NCBI RefSeq assembly: GCF_963677305.1
Contig: NZ_OY781925.1
Span: forward strand, 3,004,783-3,068,782
Source of the DNA: an uncultured Holophaga sp.
Lineage (GTDB): Bacteria; Acidobacteriota; Holophagae; Holophagales; Holophagaceae
DNA length: 64,000 nt
Direction: 5' to 3'
Made by a program: the position numbers and the translations under genes. The notes beneath the pieces are model-generated. The model saw nothing but the letters and a program-made list of their open reading frames with translations. It was not told the origin of the DNA and searched no databases. Position 1 is the stretch's first letter; each line of letters begins with the position of its first letter. Positions 8,853-18,288 of this stretch are shown piece by piece.

Positions 8853-9161
8853 CTAGTTCTGAGCCTCAGGGGCAGGCTCGCTGGAGAGGGCCACGACCGC
8901 AGTCTTGCGGGCCTTCACGATGTTGCCGCCGAGCTTGAGGTAGAGCACCTGGTCCTCGACCCTGTCCACCGTCGCATAGAAGCCGGAGGAGAGCAGGACC
9001 TCGTCACCGGCCTTGAGCTTGGAGAGGCGCTCCTGCATCTGCTTGCGCTGCTTGCTCTGGGGACGGATCAGCAGGAAGTAGAAGATCAGGGCCATGGCCA
9101 CCAGGAGGCCCATCTGGGCCAGCATGGGGCTACCGGATTGAATCAGGAAGGCAAAGGACAT
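8853..9161 (-). CDS. yajC: Preprotein translocase accessory subunit YajC
   Basis: This small inner-membrane protein associates with SecDF. The 102 residues contain one membrane helix (about 17-35, MGLLVAMALIFYFLLI) followed by the YajC hallmark RPQSKQRKQMQERL and a small cytoplasmic beta domain with the sequence LKAGDEVLLSSGFYATV. It lies directly after tgt with no gap, and 76 bases before secD, the classical tgt-yajC-secD-secF order seen in many bacteria. Confidence 0.95.
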   Translation of the reverse strand: MSFAFLIQSGSPMLAQMGLLVAMALIFYFLLIRPQSKQRKQMQERLSKLKAGDEVLLSSGFYATVDRVEDQVLYLKLGGNIVKARKTAVVALSSEPAPEAQN

Positions 9162-10304
<1,143 letters not shown>

Positions 10305-10344
10305 CTATCCCTTTCAGGGCCGCGCATCTGTCACGGGGGGGTTA

Positions 10345-10463
10345 CGGGGTGGCCCCGAAATGTCATGAAGATGCAAAAGGTTGTCCCATGGGAGCTTCCT
10401 CCGCCTGCGACACCTTGACGAAGGGGGGCCTCCCTGGCCATCTTACTGGATGGGCCATGCCCC
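10345..10463 (+). promoter_or_regulatory. Structured leader upstream of tonB (two hairpins)
   Basis: The 261-base gap between tgt and tonB contains no convincing gene. A small hairpin pairs 10345-10349 with 10353-10357. A larger one has an outer stem of 10425-10429 with 10459-10463 and an inner stem of 10435-10442 with 10449-10457 (one bulge). Together with the terminator at 10486-10530 they make a three-hairpin leader or an independent small RNA. I recognise no known riboswitch class in it. Confidence 0.5.
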
Positions 10464-10485
10464 AGTTCTTTATGATTTCGCACGA

Positions 10486-10530
10486 GGAGCCTGAGGGGGA
10501 CCCACCCCCGGAAGGGCTCCGTTTTTTTTT
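10486..10530 (+). terminator. Strong intrinsic terminator / candidate attenuator before tonB
   Basis: The stem GGAGCC (10486-10491) pairs with GGCTCC (10515-10520). The inner stem GGGGG (10495-10499) pairs with CCCCC (10505-10509). A run of nine T follows (10522-10530). It ends 26 bases before the tonB ATG, leaving little room for a separate promoter and leader. Transcripts reaching tonB therefore probably pass through it. Confidence 0.8.
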
Positions 10531-10556
10531 AACTTCGGTCCACAGACGGGAGTCGC

Positions 10557-11330
10557 ATGAGTAAAGACCCCACCAAGAACGGCCCACCGCCGCGCCCCCA
10601 GGAAAGCCTGGAGGAGGCGGTCTACAAAGCCAACCTCTCCGAGGGCAACGCCTCGGTCAGGCGGGCGAGCCCGGCGGTCACCATCCCCGCCACCATCGTG
10701 CTGTATGCCGCCCTCGGCCTCGGAGGCTGGTACGTCATCAAGACCTCCAAGACCGTCCAGAAGGCCCTCAAGAAGACCGTTGGCATCGACCTGAATGAGC
10801 AGAAAGAGGAGGATGTCCCTCCTCCCCCTCCCCCGCCCCCTCCGGCACCAGCCCCGGTGGCCCCCCCCAAGCCCGTGGAGAAGGATGCCCCCCCTCCACC
10901 TCCAGCCCAGGAGACCGTGCCTGAGTTGGCGCCCAAGGAGCTGCCCAAGCAGGACCTGAGCCTCAAGTACGCCCAGGCGGCCCCGGCGGCCAGTTCCGGT
11001 CCCACGGGCGTCACCGGACCCGCCGTCGCCGGTGCGGGCACCGGTAAGGTCCAGGACTTCGACTTCAGCCAGATCCGCATCAAGTACCAGCCCCCCGCGC
11101 CTCCCTACCCCGCCATCGCCAAGCTTGCCCGGATCCAGGGCACGGTGGTGGTGCAGATCACCATCGACACCGAGGGCGTCCCCACTGAGGCCCAGGCCAT
11201 GTCCGGCCCCCCCCAGCTCCGGGCCACGGCCGAGGCCTATGCCAGGCGCTGGCGCTTCGAGCCCGCCACGGTGAACGGCACCCCTGTCATGGGACGCTTC
11301 ACCCTGACCATGCCCTTCCGCCTCCACTAG
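10557..11330 (+). CDS. tonB: Energy transducer TonB
   Basis: TonB carries proton-motive energy from the inner-membrane ExbBD motor to outer-membrane transporters. The 257-residue protein has a cytoplasmic start of about 40 residues, one membrane helix (about 41-62), and a proline-rich periplasmic spacer rich in PPPP runs (about 87-140). The C-terminal TonB domain (about 170-257) has PPAPPYPAIAKLARIQGTV and the closing strand GRFTLTMPFRL. The N-terminal cytoplasmic stretch is longer than in E. coli TonB. It heads tonB-exbB-exbD-exbD, followed by exbB 41 bases later. Regulation by the terminator just upstream is likely. Confidence 0.93.
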   Translation: MSKDPTKNGPPPRPQESLEEAVYKANLSEGNASVRRASPAVTIPATIVLYAALGLGGWYVIKTSKTVQKALKKTVGIDLNEQKEEDVPPPPPPPPPAPAPVAPPKPVEKDAPPPPPAQETVPELAPKELPKQDLSLKYAQAAPAASSGPTGVTGPAVAGAGTGKVQDFDFSQIRIKYQPPAPPYPAIAKLARIQGTVVVQITIDTEGVPTEAQAMSGPPQLRATAEAYARRWRFEPATVNGTPVMGRFTLTMPFRLH

Positions 11331-11371
11331 TCCTCCACCGCCATCTGAATTTCTCCTCATAAGGAAAACCC

Positions 11372-12106
11372 ATGAGCCTTCTTCCCACTTCCCTGCTCAA
11401 CTTCGCCCTCATCGACGGCGGCTCCGGCGAGGGCTTCGGCCCGGCCTCCATCTGGCACTCCGCCTCCTGGCCCAACAAGGTCATCATCATCGTCCTGGTC
11501 GCCCTGCTGCTCCTCCAGATCTACCTGGTCATCGAGCGCGGCGTGATGTATGCCGCCAGCAGCTCCGCTTCCCAGAAGTTCCTCAAGCTCTTCATGGACA
11601 CCCTGCGCCGTGGGGACTTCGAGGCCGCCAAGCGCGCTGCCACCACCCACCAGAAGAGCCACATCGCCCTGGTGCTGAAGCACGGCCTCGACATCTACCA
11701 GTACGAGAAGCAGCTCCAGGCCACCAATGAACACCACGATGTCATCAACCCCGTGGAGCGCGCCATCGAGCGCGGCACCGCCGAGGTCACCGAGCTCCTC
11801 AAGAAGGGCATGGGCACCCTGGCCACCATCGCCTCCGCCTCCCCCTTCATCGGCCTGCTGGGCACCGTGATCGGCATCATCAAGGTCTTCTCCGACCTGA
11901 AGACCAAGGGTGCCGGCGACATCAACGCCCTGGCCGGCTCCATCGGTGAGGCCCTGGCCACCACCGCCCTCGGCCTCGTGGTCGCCATCCCCGCGGTCTG
12001 GATCTACAACATCCTGACCAACAAGCAGGACCAGGTGATCACCTCCATCAACAACGCCGCCTCCCAGATGATCGACGAGTTCATCCGCCGCGAGAGCAAG
12101 GCCTGA
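11372..12106 (+). CDS. exbB: MotA/TolQ/ExbB proton channel protein (ExbB)
   Basis: ExbB is the pentameric channel part of the inner-membrane motor that energises TonB. The 244-residue protein has three membrane segments: about residues 30-53, about 150-170 (ASPFIGLLGTVIGIIKVFS) and about 190-215 (TTALGLVVAIPAVWIYNIL). The long cytoplasmic stretch between the first and second contains the typical basic segment. Helix 2 and 3 motifs are intact. It lies between tonB and the first exbD, all on the same strand. Confidence 0.93.
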   Translation: MSLLPTSLLNFALIDGGSGEGFGPASIWHSASWPNKVIIIVLVALLLLQIYLVIERGVMYAASSSASQKFLKLFMDTLRRGDFEAAKRAATTHQKSHIALVLKHGLDIYQYEKQLQATNEHHDVINPVERAIERGTAEVTELLKKGMGTLATIASASPFIGLLGTVIGIIKVFSDLKTKGAGDINALAGSIGEALATTALGLVVAIPAVWIYNILTNKQDQVITSINNAASQMIDEFIRRESKA

Positions 12107-12119
12107 TCCTTTCCAACCC

Positions 12120-12139
12120 GGGGGGAGTCCCCTCCCCCC
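12120..12139 (+). other. Intercistronic hairpin between exbB and exbD
   Basis: There is a perfect 8-bp G/C stem (12120-12127 with 12132-12139) around a four-base loop, lying 13 bases after the exbB stop. No T-run follows. Its likely effect is to protect the upstream mRNA or lower ExbD relative to ExbB; this is inference. Confidence 0.45.
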
Positions 12140-12161
12140 ACCCTGACCAAAGGAGAAGCCT

Positions 12162-12674
12162 ATGGGTATGGATGTAGGCGGCGGAAAGGGCGGAGCCAAG
12201 TCGGATATCAATGTCACGCCCCTGGTGGACATTGTGCTGGTGCTCCTGATCATCTTCATCGTCATCACACCCGCCGTGAACGACGCAGTGAAGCTGCCGC
12301 TGGCCAAGCACAGCTTCAAGCCCGATGTCGACAAGAGTGCCAAATACCTCACCCTGATGCTCCCCGCCAAGCGGGATCCCCAGGATGCCAGCAAGATCAT
12401 CGGCCCCGGCCCGGTCATGCTGGACGATCAGGAGGCCAACGCCTCCAAGGAGACCCGGGGCTGGCACATGGACAACCCCGAGGGACGCAAGGCCCTGGTG
12501 GGATACATCAAGCGCTCCACCGACTTCCTGATGGACAAGCGCGTCTTCGTTAAGGCTGACGCGGACCTTCCCTTCAAGTACGTCAACGAGCTCTTCCAGA
12601 TCTGCCGTGAGGGGGGTGCTGACGAGGCCTCCATCGTGACCAGCGAGGACAAGAGCGGGAAGGACAAGCCATGA
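12162..12674 (+). CDS. exbD: Biopolymer transport protein ExbD (first copy)
   Basis: ExbD is the plug-like subunit of the ExbB channel. It has a short basic cytoplasmic start, then one membrane helix with the essential proton-carrying Asp23 in NVTPLVDIVLVLLIIFIV, then a periplasmic domain. At 170 residues it is longer than E. coli ExbD (141). The extra material is a hydrophilic insert at about residues 65-115 that includes DDQEANASKETRGWHMDN. GGAG lies just before the start. Its stop overlaps the second exbD (ATGATG), implying coupled translation of two different ExbD chains. Confidence 0.93.
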   Translation: MGMDVGGGKGGAKSDINVTPLVDIVLVLLIIFIVITPAVNDAVKLPLAKHSFKPDVDKSAKYLTLMLPAKRDPQDASKIIGPGPVMLDDQEANASKETRGWHMDNPEGRKALVGYIKRSTDFLMDKRVFVKADADLPFKYVNELFQICREGGADEASIVTSEDKSGKDKP

Positions 12675-13189
12675 TGATCCGACGCCAGAAACACAAGAAG
12701 AAGGCGCTCCACGCCCCCCACGCCAAGTCGGACATCAACGTCACGCCCCTGATCGATATCGTTCTGGTGCTGCTGATCGTGTTCATCGTGATGGTCCCCG
12801 GCCTCAGCAAGGCCCTGCCGGTGGTGGTCCCCCAGATCATCAAGACCGACAAGCCCACCCCCCCCGATCCCAAGAACCCTCCCCTGGTCCTGACGATCAT
12901 GCCCACCGGGGATGGTAAGACCTACGAGTTCACCCTCCAGAGCGACAAGATCGAGCTCGGCGACATCGCCAGCAAGCTCTGCCCGGTGGTCCAGCTGCAG
13001 CCTGCGGGCATGCGGAAGGTCTTCCTGAAGGTGGATGAGGACGCCCCCTATCAGGTGGTTGTCCGGGTGCTCGACCAGGTCCGCGTGGCCTCTGAGCGGG
13101 CCAAGAAGGAGACCGCCGCCAAGCCGGAGTGGGCCGGCTTCGACGGAGGCGACACCAAGGTCGCCGTCTCCCTGAAGAAGAAGAGCTGA
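12671..13189 (+). CDS. exbD: Biopolymer transport protein ExbD (second copy)
   Basis: This second ExbD-type subunit, 172 residues, starts with a very basic cytoplasmic end (RRQKHKKK). The membrane helix has the key Asp29 in NVTPLIDIVLVLLIVFIV, and a periplasmic domain follows. It shares the SDINVTPL motif with the first copy but differs in the periplasmic half, so this is not a recent duplication. Tandem non-identical exbD genes occur in many Gram-negative TonB systems. It is the last gene before a strong terminator. Confidence 0.93.
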   Translation: MMIRRQKHKKKALHAPHAKSDINVTPLIDIVLVLLIVFIVMVPGLSKALPVVVPQIIKTDKPTPPDPKNPPLVLTIMPTGDGKTYEFTLQSDKIELGDIASKLCPVVQLQPAGMRKVFLKVDEDAPYQVVVRVLDQVRVASERAKKETAAKPEWAGFDGGDTKVAVSLKKKS

Positions 13190-13207
13190 GCCCCCTCAGC
13201 GGCAACG

Positions 13208-13237
13208 AAAAGGACCCGGTTCCGGCCGGGTCCTTTT
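13208..13237. terminator. Bidirectional terminator between exbD and atoE
   Basis: A perfect 12-bp stem, AAAAGGACCCGG (13208-13219) with its complement (13226-13237), has A-runs and T-runs on the proper sides for both strands. It serves the convergent tonB operon and the AtoE-type gene. Confidence 0.88.
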
Positions 13238-13264
13238 CTGCTGCCTGCCCTGCCCGTAGAGCGA

Positions 13265-14704
13265 TCAGGGGAAGGGGAGCGTCTTGGCGAAGAGGGTGAC
13301 CATGATGAGTACCAGGGGGAAGCAGAAGAGGCAGAAGGTGAAGGTGTAGCCCATGATGTCCCGCGCCTTCAGGCCCAGGATGGCCAGGATGGGGAGCATC
13401 CAGAAGGGCTGGACCAGGTTGGCGCTGGCTTCGCCCAGGTCATAGACCACCACCATCCAGCCCTGGTTCACATGGAGCAGATTGGCCGCCCCGATGACAT
13501 AGGGCGCCTCGATGACCCACTTGCTCCCCGCACTGGGCACGAAGATGCCCAGGATGAAGCTGTAGAGGGCGATCATGCCCGGATAGAGGGTCCCCGTGGC
13601 CATGTGGACGAGGAAGTGGGCGATGCGCTCGGAGAGCCCGGTGTAGACGATCATGCCGAAGATGCCCCCGTAGAGCGGGTACTGGAGCAGGACGCTGGCT
13701 GCCGACGGGGTGGCCTTCTTGACCGCCTCCGCCATGCGGTAGGGGCGCCAATGGAGCAGCAGCCCGAGCAGGATCAGGATCATGTTGATGGTGTTGAGAT
13801 CCAGGCGGTCGAAGACGCTCCCCGCACCGTGGTGGAAGTGCCGCACCAGGTAGGCCATCCCCACCAGCACCACCAGAACGGTGACGACCGGACTGTGCTC
13901 GAGAAAGTCGCCGGGACGGGGCTTCTGCTGCCGGGCGGGTTCCTCCTCGACATAGACCGGGCTGAGATGGATCCCCAGGTCCTCGGCCGTCACGGCCTGC
14001 TCGGGAGTGGGGGCCATGAACCAGGCAAGGATCAGCACCACCACCGCCAGGATGCCCACACAGGCCACACTCTGCCAGAGGAAGAGCGTCTCGTGCAGGG
14101 GGATGAGCCCGGTGTGATCAGGCCGGGCCGAGGCGATCACCGATTGGATGGCGGCCGGGCTCGATACGCCATTGGCCACCTGGAGTGCCGCCGAGCCGGA
14201 GAGGCCCTGGGCCCAGACCGTTCCGAGTCCCACGAAGCCCATGGCACTGATGGTCCGGTAGTCCACCCGATCGACCACCCGGGCGATCTCCTTGGCGAGG
14301 ATGGCCGTGAAGATGAGCGAGAAGGCCCAGTTCAGGTAGCTGGTGAACATCGAGATGAAGGCCGTCATGACCACGGCTTGGCGGGCATCCCCGGGCAGGG
14401 TGGCGATCCAGGCGATGAGACGGCTCAGGATCCTGGAGGTGGCCACCACATAGCCACCGATGATGATCATGGCCATCTGCAGGGTGAAGGGGATGAGGGA
14501 CCAGAAGCCCTTGCCCCAGGAGTCGATCAGCTTGGCGGTACCCTCACCGGTGAGCATGCCCGCAGCCAGGATGACCAGGGTGCCCACGAGCACGAATCCG
14601 AAGGCATCCGGCATCCACTTCTCGGTCCATGCGGTGAACCGGAGCGCAATGCGCGAAAGGAGGTTCCCCTTCCCCCGGGTGGCGATCGAATCAACAGTGT
14701 CCAT
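13265..14704 (-). CDS. AtoE-family short-chain fatty acid transporter
   Basis: This 479-residue polytopic inner-membrane protein of the AtoE / COG2031 family is thought to carry short-chain fatty acids. It shows about 10-12 hydrophobic segments. The N-terminal WTEKWMPDAFGFVLVGTLV, the central FTSYLNWAFSLIFTAILAKE and the late GIFVPSAGSKWVIEAPYV are the regions I associate with this family. The ATG at 14704 is preferred because GAGGG lies six bases upstream; an in-frame ATG at 14752 adds a charged, cysteine-containing stretch of 16 residues. It ends a long - strand run. With ackA in the window it fits a metabolism handling acetate or butyrate. Confidence 0.85.
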   Translation of the reverse strand: MDTVDSIATRGKGNLLSRIALRFTAWTEKWMPDAFGFVLVGTLVILAAGMLTGEGTAKLIDSWGKGFWSLIPFTLQMAMIIIGGYVVATSRILSRLIAWIATLPGDARQAVVMTAFISMFTSYLNWAFSLIFTAILAKEIARVVDRVDYRTISAMGFVGLGTVWAQGLSGSAALQVANGVSSPAAIQSVIASARPDHTGLIPLHETLFLWQSVACVGILAVVVLILAWFMAPTPEQAVTAEDLGIHLSPVYVEEEPARQQKPRPGDFLEHSPVVTVLVVLVGMAYLVRHFHHGAGSVFDRLDLNTINMILILLGLLLHWRPYRMAEAVKKATPSAASVLLQYPLYGGIFGMIVYTGLSERIAHFLVHMATGTLYPGMIALYSFILGIFVPSAGSKWVIEAPYVIGAANLLHVNQGWMVVVYDLGEASANLVQPFWMLPILAILGLKARDIMGYTFTFCLFCFPLVLIMVTLFAKTLPFP

Positions 14705-14817
14705 GGCATCCCTCAAGCAGTCCCGGCCCCTTCCCGAGCAGAGCCCCGGCAAGACATCCGGGAATGCTGCTCTTGGTGATGGAGACCTGGGGACATCCTA
14801 GCTGGGATGGCCGATTT

Positions 14818-16212
14818 TCACATCCTTGAGGCCAGATGACCCAGCAATTGGCCCAGGTTCTCCCCACCGGCCACCACTGGGCGCCCCAGGGACTGGGAGA
14901 GGGCACCCAGGGTATGGTCATCCAGGAAGAGGGAACCAGGATGGCCGGCACTCCCCCCCTGGAGGGTGTACTGGTCCGTGGGGCCGGTGCCCAGGCGGAG
15001 GGAGGCGCTGGGCACGGCGATGGCATCCACCCAGTCGGGGCTGCCCCCATGGGCCTCCCGGTCCGCCAGGGCAGCGGCCTCCAGATCATGCCCGCAGAGA
15101 AGTCCGGCCACCGTCACCATCTCCCCGAAGCTCCGGTTGGGGACGGCAACGGCCCGGAGATGGCTCCCCACCTCCCGGTTCAGCCGGGCCAGGACCCCGT
15201 TGAGCACCGGAGCGAAGCTGGCTCCCGTGAGGAGGAGGATGCGCCTTCCGGCAAAGCCCTCCGCCTTGGGGCTCTTGATGAAGCGCCGGCTGTGCTCCAG
15301 GAAACGGCGGATCATGCCCACCCCGTTCTCCAGCTGAGCCCAGGAGCGGGAGTAGAAGCTGCGCCCGGGCACCTCGACCCCGGCCCGGGTGAACCACTCG
15401 TCCGCCAAGAGCAGCCAGGGCTCCCCGTCGTTCTCCCTGGTGTAGCGACGGACCTCGGGCACCCAGCGGTCGACCCAGCTCCGGGCGTAGTCGCTCCCTA
15501 CATCACTCAGCAGGGGCAGCCCCTCCCTGTGGGCGGTGAGCCCCACGGGAACGCAGGAGAGGCTCAGGATGCCCTCCCGGCGCTCCCAGAGCTCGCGGAC
15601 GGTCTTCTCCCAGACCTCGCCATCGTTGTAGTCCGGCGCCACCACCACCTGGGTGTGCATCTGGACGCCTCCGGCGATCAGGCGGTCGAGCTTGCGGAGG
15701 ATACCTCCCTCCCGCGGGTTGCCCACCACCCGCACCCGGGCCTCGGGGTCGGTGGCGTGGACGGAGACGTGGATGGGGCTGAGGCGCTCCCGGATCACCC
15801 GGTCCAGCTCGGCATCGTCACTGGATGAGAGGGTCGTGAAGTGCCCGTAGAGGAAGGAGAGGCGGATGTCCTCATCCTTGAGATAGAGGCTCTGCCGGAA
15901 ACCCTTGGGCATCTGCTGGACGAAGCAGAAGACGCAGTTCTGGCGGCAGACCTTGACCTTGTCCTCCGCCAGGTCCACACCGAGTCCATCCCCCCCGTGC
16001 TCGAAGAGGGCGGAGTCCCGGCTGCCGTCCGGGCGCTCCCAGACCACCTCGGTCTCATCCGAGAGACTCACCAAGTACTGGTAGTTGAGCTGGTCCAGGA
16101 CCGGCTCCCCACCGATGCTGAGCAGGCGATCCCCGGCCTCGATCCCGGCCTCCTCGGCCAGGGATTCGGGATACACCTCAATCACCAGGACTCCCTGTTT
16201 GCGTGCGCTCAT
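14818..16212 (-). CDS. PDZ - radical SAM - DUF512 protein (TIGR03279-like)
   Basis: This 464-residue iron-sulfur protein begins with a PDZ-like domain (about 5-70, containing AGIEAGDRLLSIGGE). Next comes a radical-SAM type cluster motif C89-x3-C93-x2-C96 (VCRQNCVFCFVQQ). The rest matches the DUF512 family, with VSVHATDP, PVGLTAHREGLP and LTGASFAPVL. The reaction is unknown for this widespread family; homologues are conserved in clostridia and cyanobacteria. The ATG at 16212 has GAGG six bases upstream. It lies downstream of the Uup-type ABC-F gene on the same strand. Confidence 0.88.
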   Translation of the reverse strand: MSARKQGVLVIEVYPESLAEEAGIEAGDRLLSIGGEPVLDQLNYQYLVSLSDETEVVWERPDGSRDSALFEHGGDGLGVDLAEDKVKVCRQNCVFCFVQQMPKGFRQSLYLKDEDIRLSFLYGHFTTLSSSDDAELDRVIRERLSPIHVSVHATDPEARVRVVGNPREGGILRKLDRLIAGGVQMHTQVVVAPDYNDGEVWEKTVRELWERREGILSLSCVPVGLTAHREGLPLLSDVGSDYARSWVDRWVPEVRRYTRENDGEPWLLLADEWFTRAGVEVPGRSFYSRSWAQLENGVGMIRRFLEHSRRFIKSPKAEGFAGRRILLLTGASFAPVLNGVLARLNREVGSHLRAVAVPNRSFGEMVTVAGLLCGHDLEAAALADREAHGGSPDWVDAIAVPSASLRLGTGPTDQYTLQGGSAGHPGSLFLDDHTLGALSQSLGRPVVAGGENLGQLLGHLASRM

Positions 16213-16313
16213 GGCTGCCTCAGTAGACAAAAAGATCGTCCTGGAGGGGGCCTTCCGCCAGCCCCGGTATGCTGCTGTGCCCCCCGATGCCCGGACAGCG
16301 GCGGGCTGCCCCT

Positions 16314-18239
16314 TCAGGCATCCTTCTTCTCTGCCAGCTCCAGCCACTCCAGCTCGAGTTCCTCCAAGCGGCCCTTCAGGTCCTCCTGGGTCTTGAGGGC
16401 GGCATGGCCGGGACTGTCCGCGGCGATGAAGGCCTCTGGCGCATTCAGGATCGAATCCAGGGCCGCCAGCTCCGTCTGGAGTCCCTCCATGAGCTGCTCC
16501 ACCTCGGCCAGGCGCCGCTGTTCCTTCTGGGAGAGACCGGGCTTCTTCGCCTTGGGGGCCTCCACCTTCGGAGCCGCCACCTTGGGAGCCGGTGCCTTGG
16601 CTGCCTGCTCAGCAGCCCGCCGCTCCTCCCGGAGTGCGCGGACCGTGCTGGGGTTGCCCTCGTAAAGCTCCCACTTGAGGGGACGCTCGGGGTTCCAGGC
16701 CAGGGTGTGGGTGGCCACCTGATCCAGGAAAAAGCGGTCGTGGCTCACCAACAGGAGAGTGCCCGGATAGTCGACAAGCGCCTCCTCCAGGTTCTGGAGG
16801 GTGGGGATGTCCAGATCGTTGGTGGGCTCATCCAGCACCAGGAGGTCGGAGGGATGGAGCATGGACTTGGCCAGGAGCAGCCGGTTCCGCTCCCCGCCGG
16901 AGAGTGTCGAGGCGGCCCGCTTCTGCTGTTCCACGGGGAAGCCGAAGCGGGTCAGGTAGACATGGGCCAGGATCTCGGATCCCCCCACCTTCACCACCGC
17001 CGCCCGCTCCGCCAGGTTGTCCAGGATGGAGGCCGAGCCGTCCACCTCGCCCCGTCCCTGGGAGATGGCGCAGACCGAGAGCTTCGGGTGACGTTCGATG
17101 GCTCCGGTGGAGGGTTCCAGATCCCCCAGGATCAGCTTCAGGAGGGTGCTCTTCCCGCAGCCGTTGGGGCCCAGGAGGGCCACCCGCATGCCCCGCTGGA
17201 GGACCAGGTCCAGGCCCCCCACCAGCTCCCGGCCATCGCCGTATCCGAAGCGGACCCCCTCGAGATTCAGCAGAGCATCGCTGCGGTTGTCCCCCCGCTG
17301 GAAGCTGAGGGACTGGCGCTGCTCCACCCGGGAACGGTCCGCCACCTCGTCCTTGAGATCCAGCACATCCTGGATCCGCAGCTTGCTCTTGCGGGTGCGG
17401 GCCTTGGCCCCCCGGCGGAGCCAGGCCATCTCCCGGCGCAGGCGGTTCTGCATGTGGTCGGTGAGGCGGGCCTCCCGGAACTCCTGATCGGCCTTGAGCA
17501 GGAGGTAGTCGCTGTAGCTGCCTTCGTAGGTGTTGACGCGCCCTCCCTCCAGCTCGAGCATCCGGTCCACCACGCTGTCCAACAGATGGCGGTCGTGGGT
17601 GATGAGCAGGAGCGCCCCCTGGAAGCCCTGAAGCCAAGCCTCCAGCCGCTCCACCTGCTCGGGGTCCAGGTGGTTGGTGGGCTCGTCCAGCACCAGCACA
17701 TCGGGATCCTTGAGCCAGGCCTGAGCCAGGGCCACCCGCTTGCGCCAGCCTCCGGAGAGACTCTCGACCTTGACCTCGGGGTCTTTCAGTCCCCAGGCAC
17801 TCATGGCCTCCTTGAGCCGCGGCTCCAGATCCCAGCCCATGCGATTGAGGTGGTGTTCCGTGCGCTCCAGCTCCTCGTGGAGGCGGGCCTCATCCGCAGC
17901 GGCAACCCCGTGCAGGCGTTCCAGCAGAGCGGCATGGAGGCAGATCAGGTCCCGATGATCCGCCAGTGCCGCCTCCAGGGCCTCCCGCACCGTGGCATCG
18001 GGCTCGAAGTGGGGATCCTGGGCCAGGCGGGCGATGCGGAGGCCCTGGGTGACGATGACCTCACCCGCGTCGGGGGTGTCCTCTCCGCTGAGCAGCTTGA
18101 AGAGGGTGCTCTTCCCGGCGCCATTGCGCCCGATGAGCCCCACCTTCTCCCCCTGCTGGAGGCCGAAGCTGAGCTCGTCCAGGATGGGATCGGCCCCGAA
18201 GCGCTTGGAAACCTTGACCAGACTGAGGGCGATGGGCAT
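16314..18239 (-). CDS. uup: ABC-F ATPase, Uup-like
   Basis: This soluble twin-ATPase of 641 residues belongs to the ABC-F family, whose members act on the ribosome. ATPase site one has Walker A GRNGAGKST, signature SLSGGWRKR and Walker B VLVLDEPTNHLD. Site two has GPNGCGKST, TLSGGERNR and LLVLDEPTNDLD. The C-terminal 60-70 residues form a predicted coiled coil starting with SQKEQRRLAEVEQLMEGL after a Lys/Ala/Pro linker, the feature that marks Uup. The start at 18239 was chosen because the protein then opens with a normal first beta strand and GGAG lies five bases upstream. Uup is the best fit; other ABC-F branches are possible. Confidence 0.88.
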   Translation of the reverse strand: MPIALSLVKVSKRFGADPILDELSFGLQQGEKVGLIGRNGAGKSTLFKLLSGEDTPDAGEVIVTQGLRIARLAQDPHFEPDATVREALEAALADHRDLICLHAALLERLHGVAAADEARLHEELERTEHHLNRMGWDLEPRLKEAMSAWGLKDPEVKVESLSGGWRKRVALAQAWLKDPDVLVLDEPTNHLDPEQVERLEAWLQGFQGALLLITHDRHLLDSVVDRMLELEGGRVNTYEGSYSDYLLLKADQEFREARLTDHMQNRLRREMAWLRRGAKARTRKSKLRIQDVLDLKDEVADRSRVEQRQSLSFQRGDNRSDALLNLEGVRFGYGDGRELVGGLDLVLQRGMRVALLGPNGCGKSTLLKLILGDLEPSTGAIERHPKLSVCAISQGRGEVDGSASILDNLAERAAVVKVGGSEILAHVYLTRFGFPVEQQKRAASTLSGGERNRLLLAKSMLHPSDLLVLDEPTNDLDIPTLQNLEEALVDYPGTLLLVSHDRFFLDQVATHTLAWNPERPLKWELYEGNPSTVRALREERRAAEQAAKAPAPKVAAPKVEAPKAKKPGLSQKEQRRLAEVEQLMEGLQTELAALDSILNAPEAFIAADSPGHAALKTQEDLKGRLEELELEWLELAEKKDA

Positions 18240-18288
18240 GACGACTCCGACCCTCCAGTCTGCCATGCCCAGGTCCCTTCGTCCCGAC

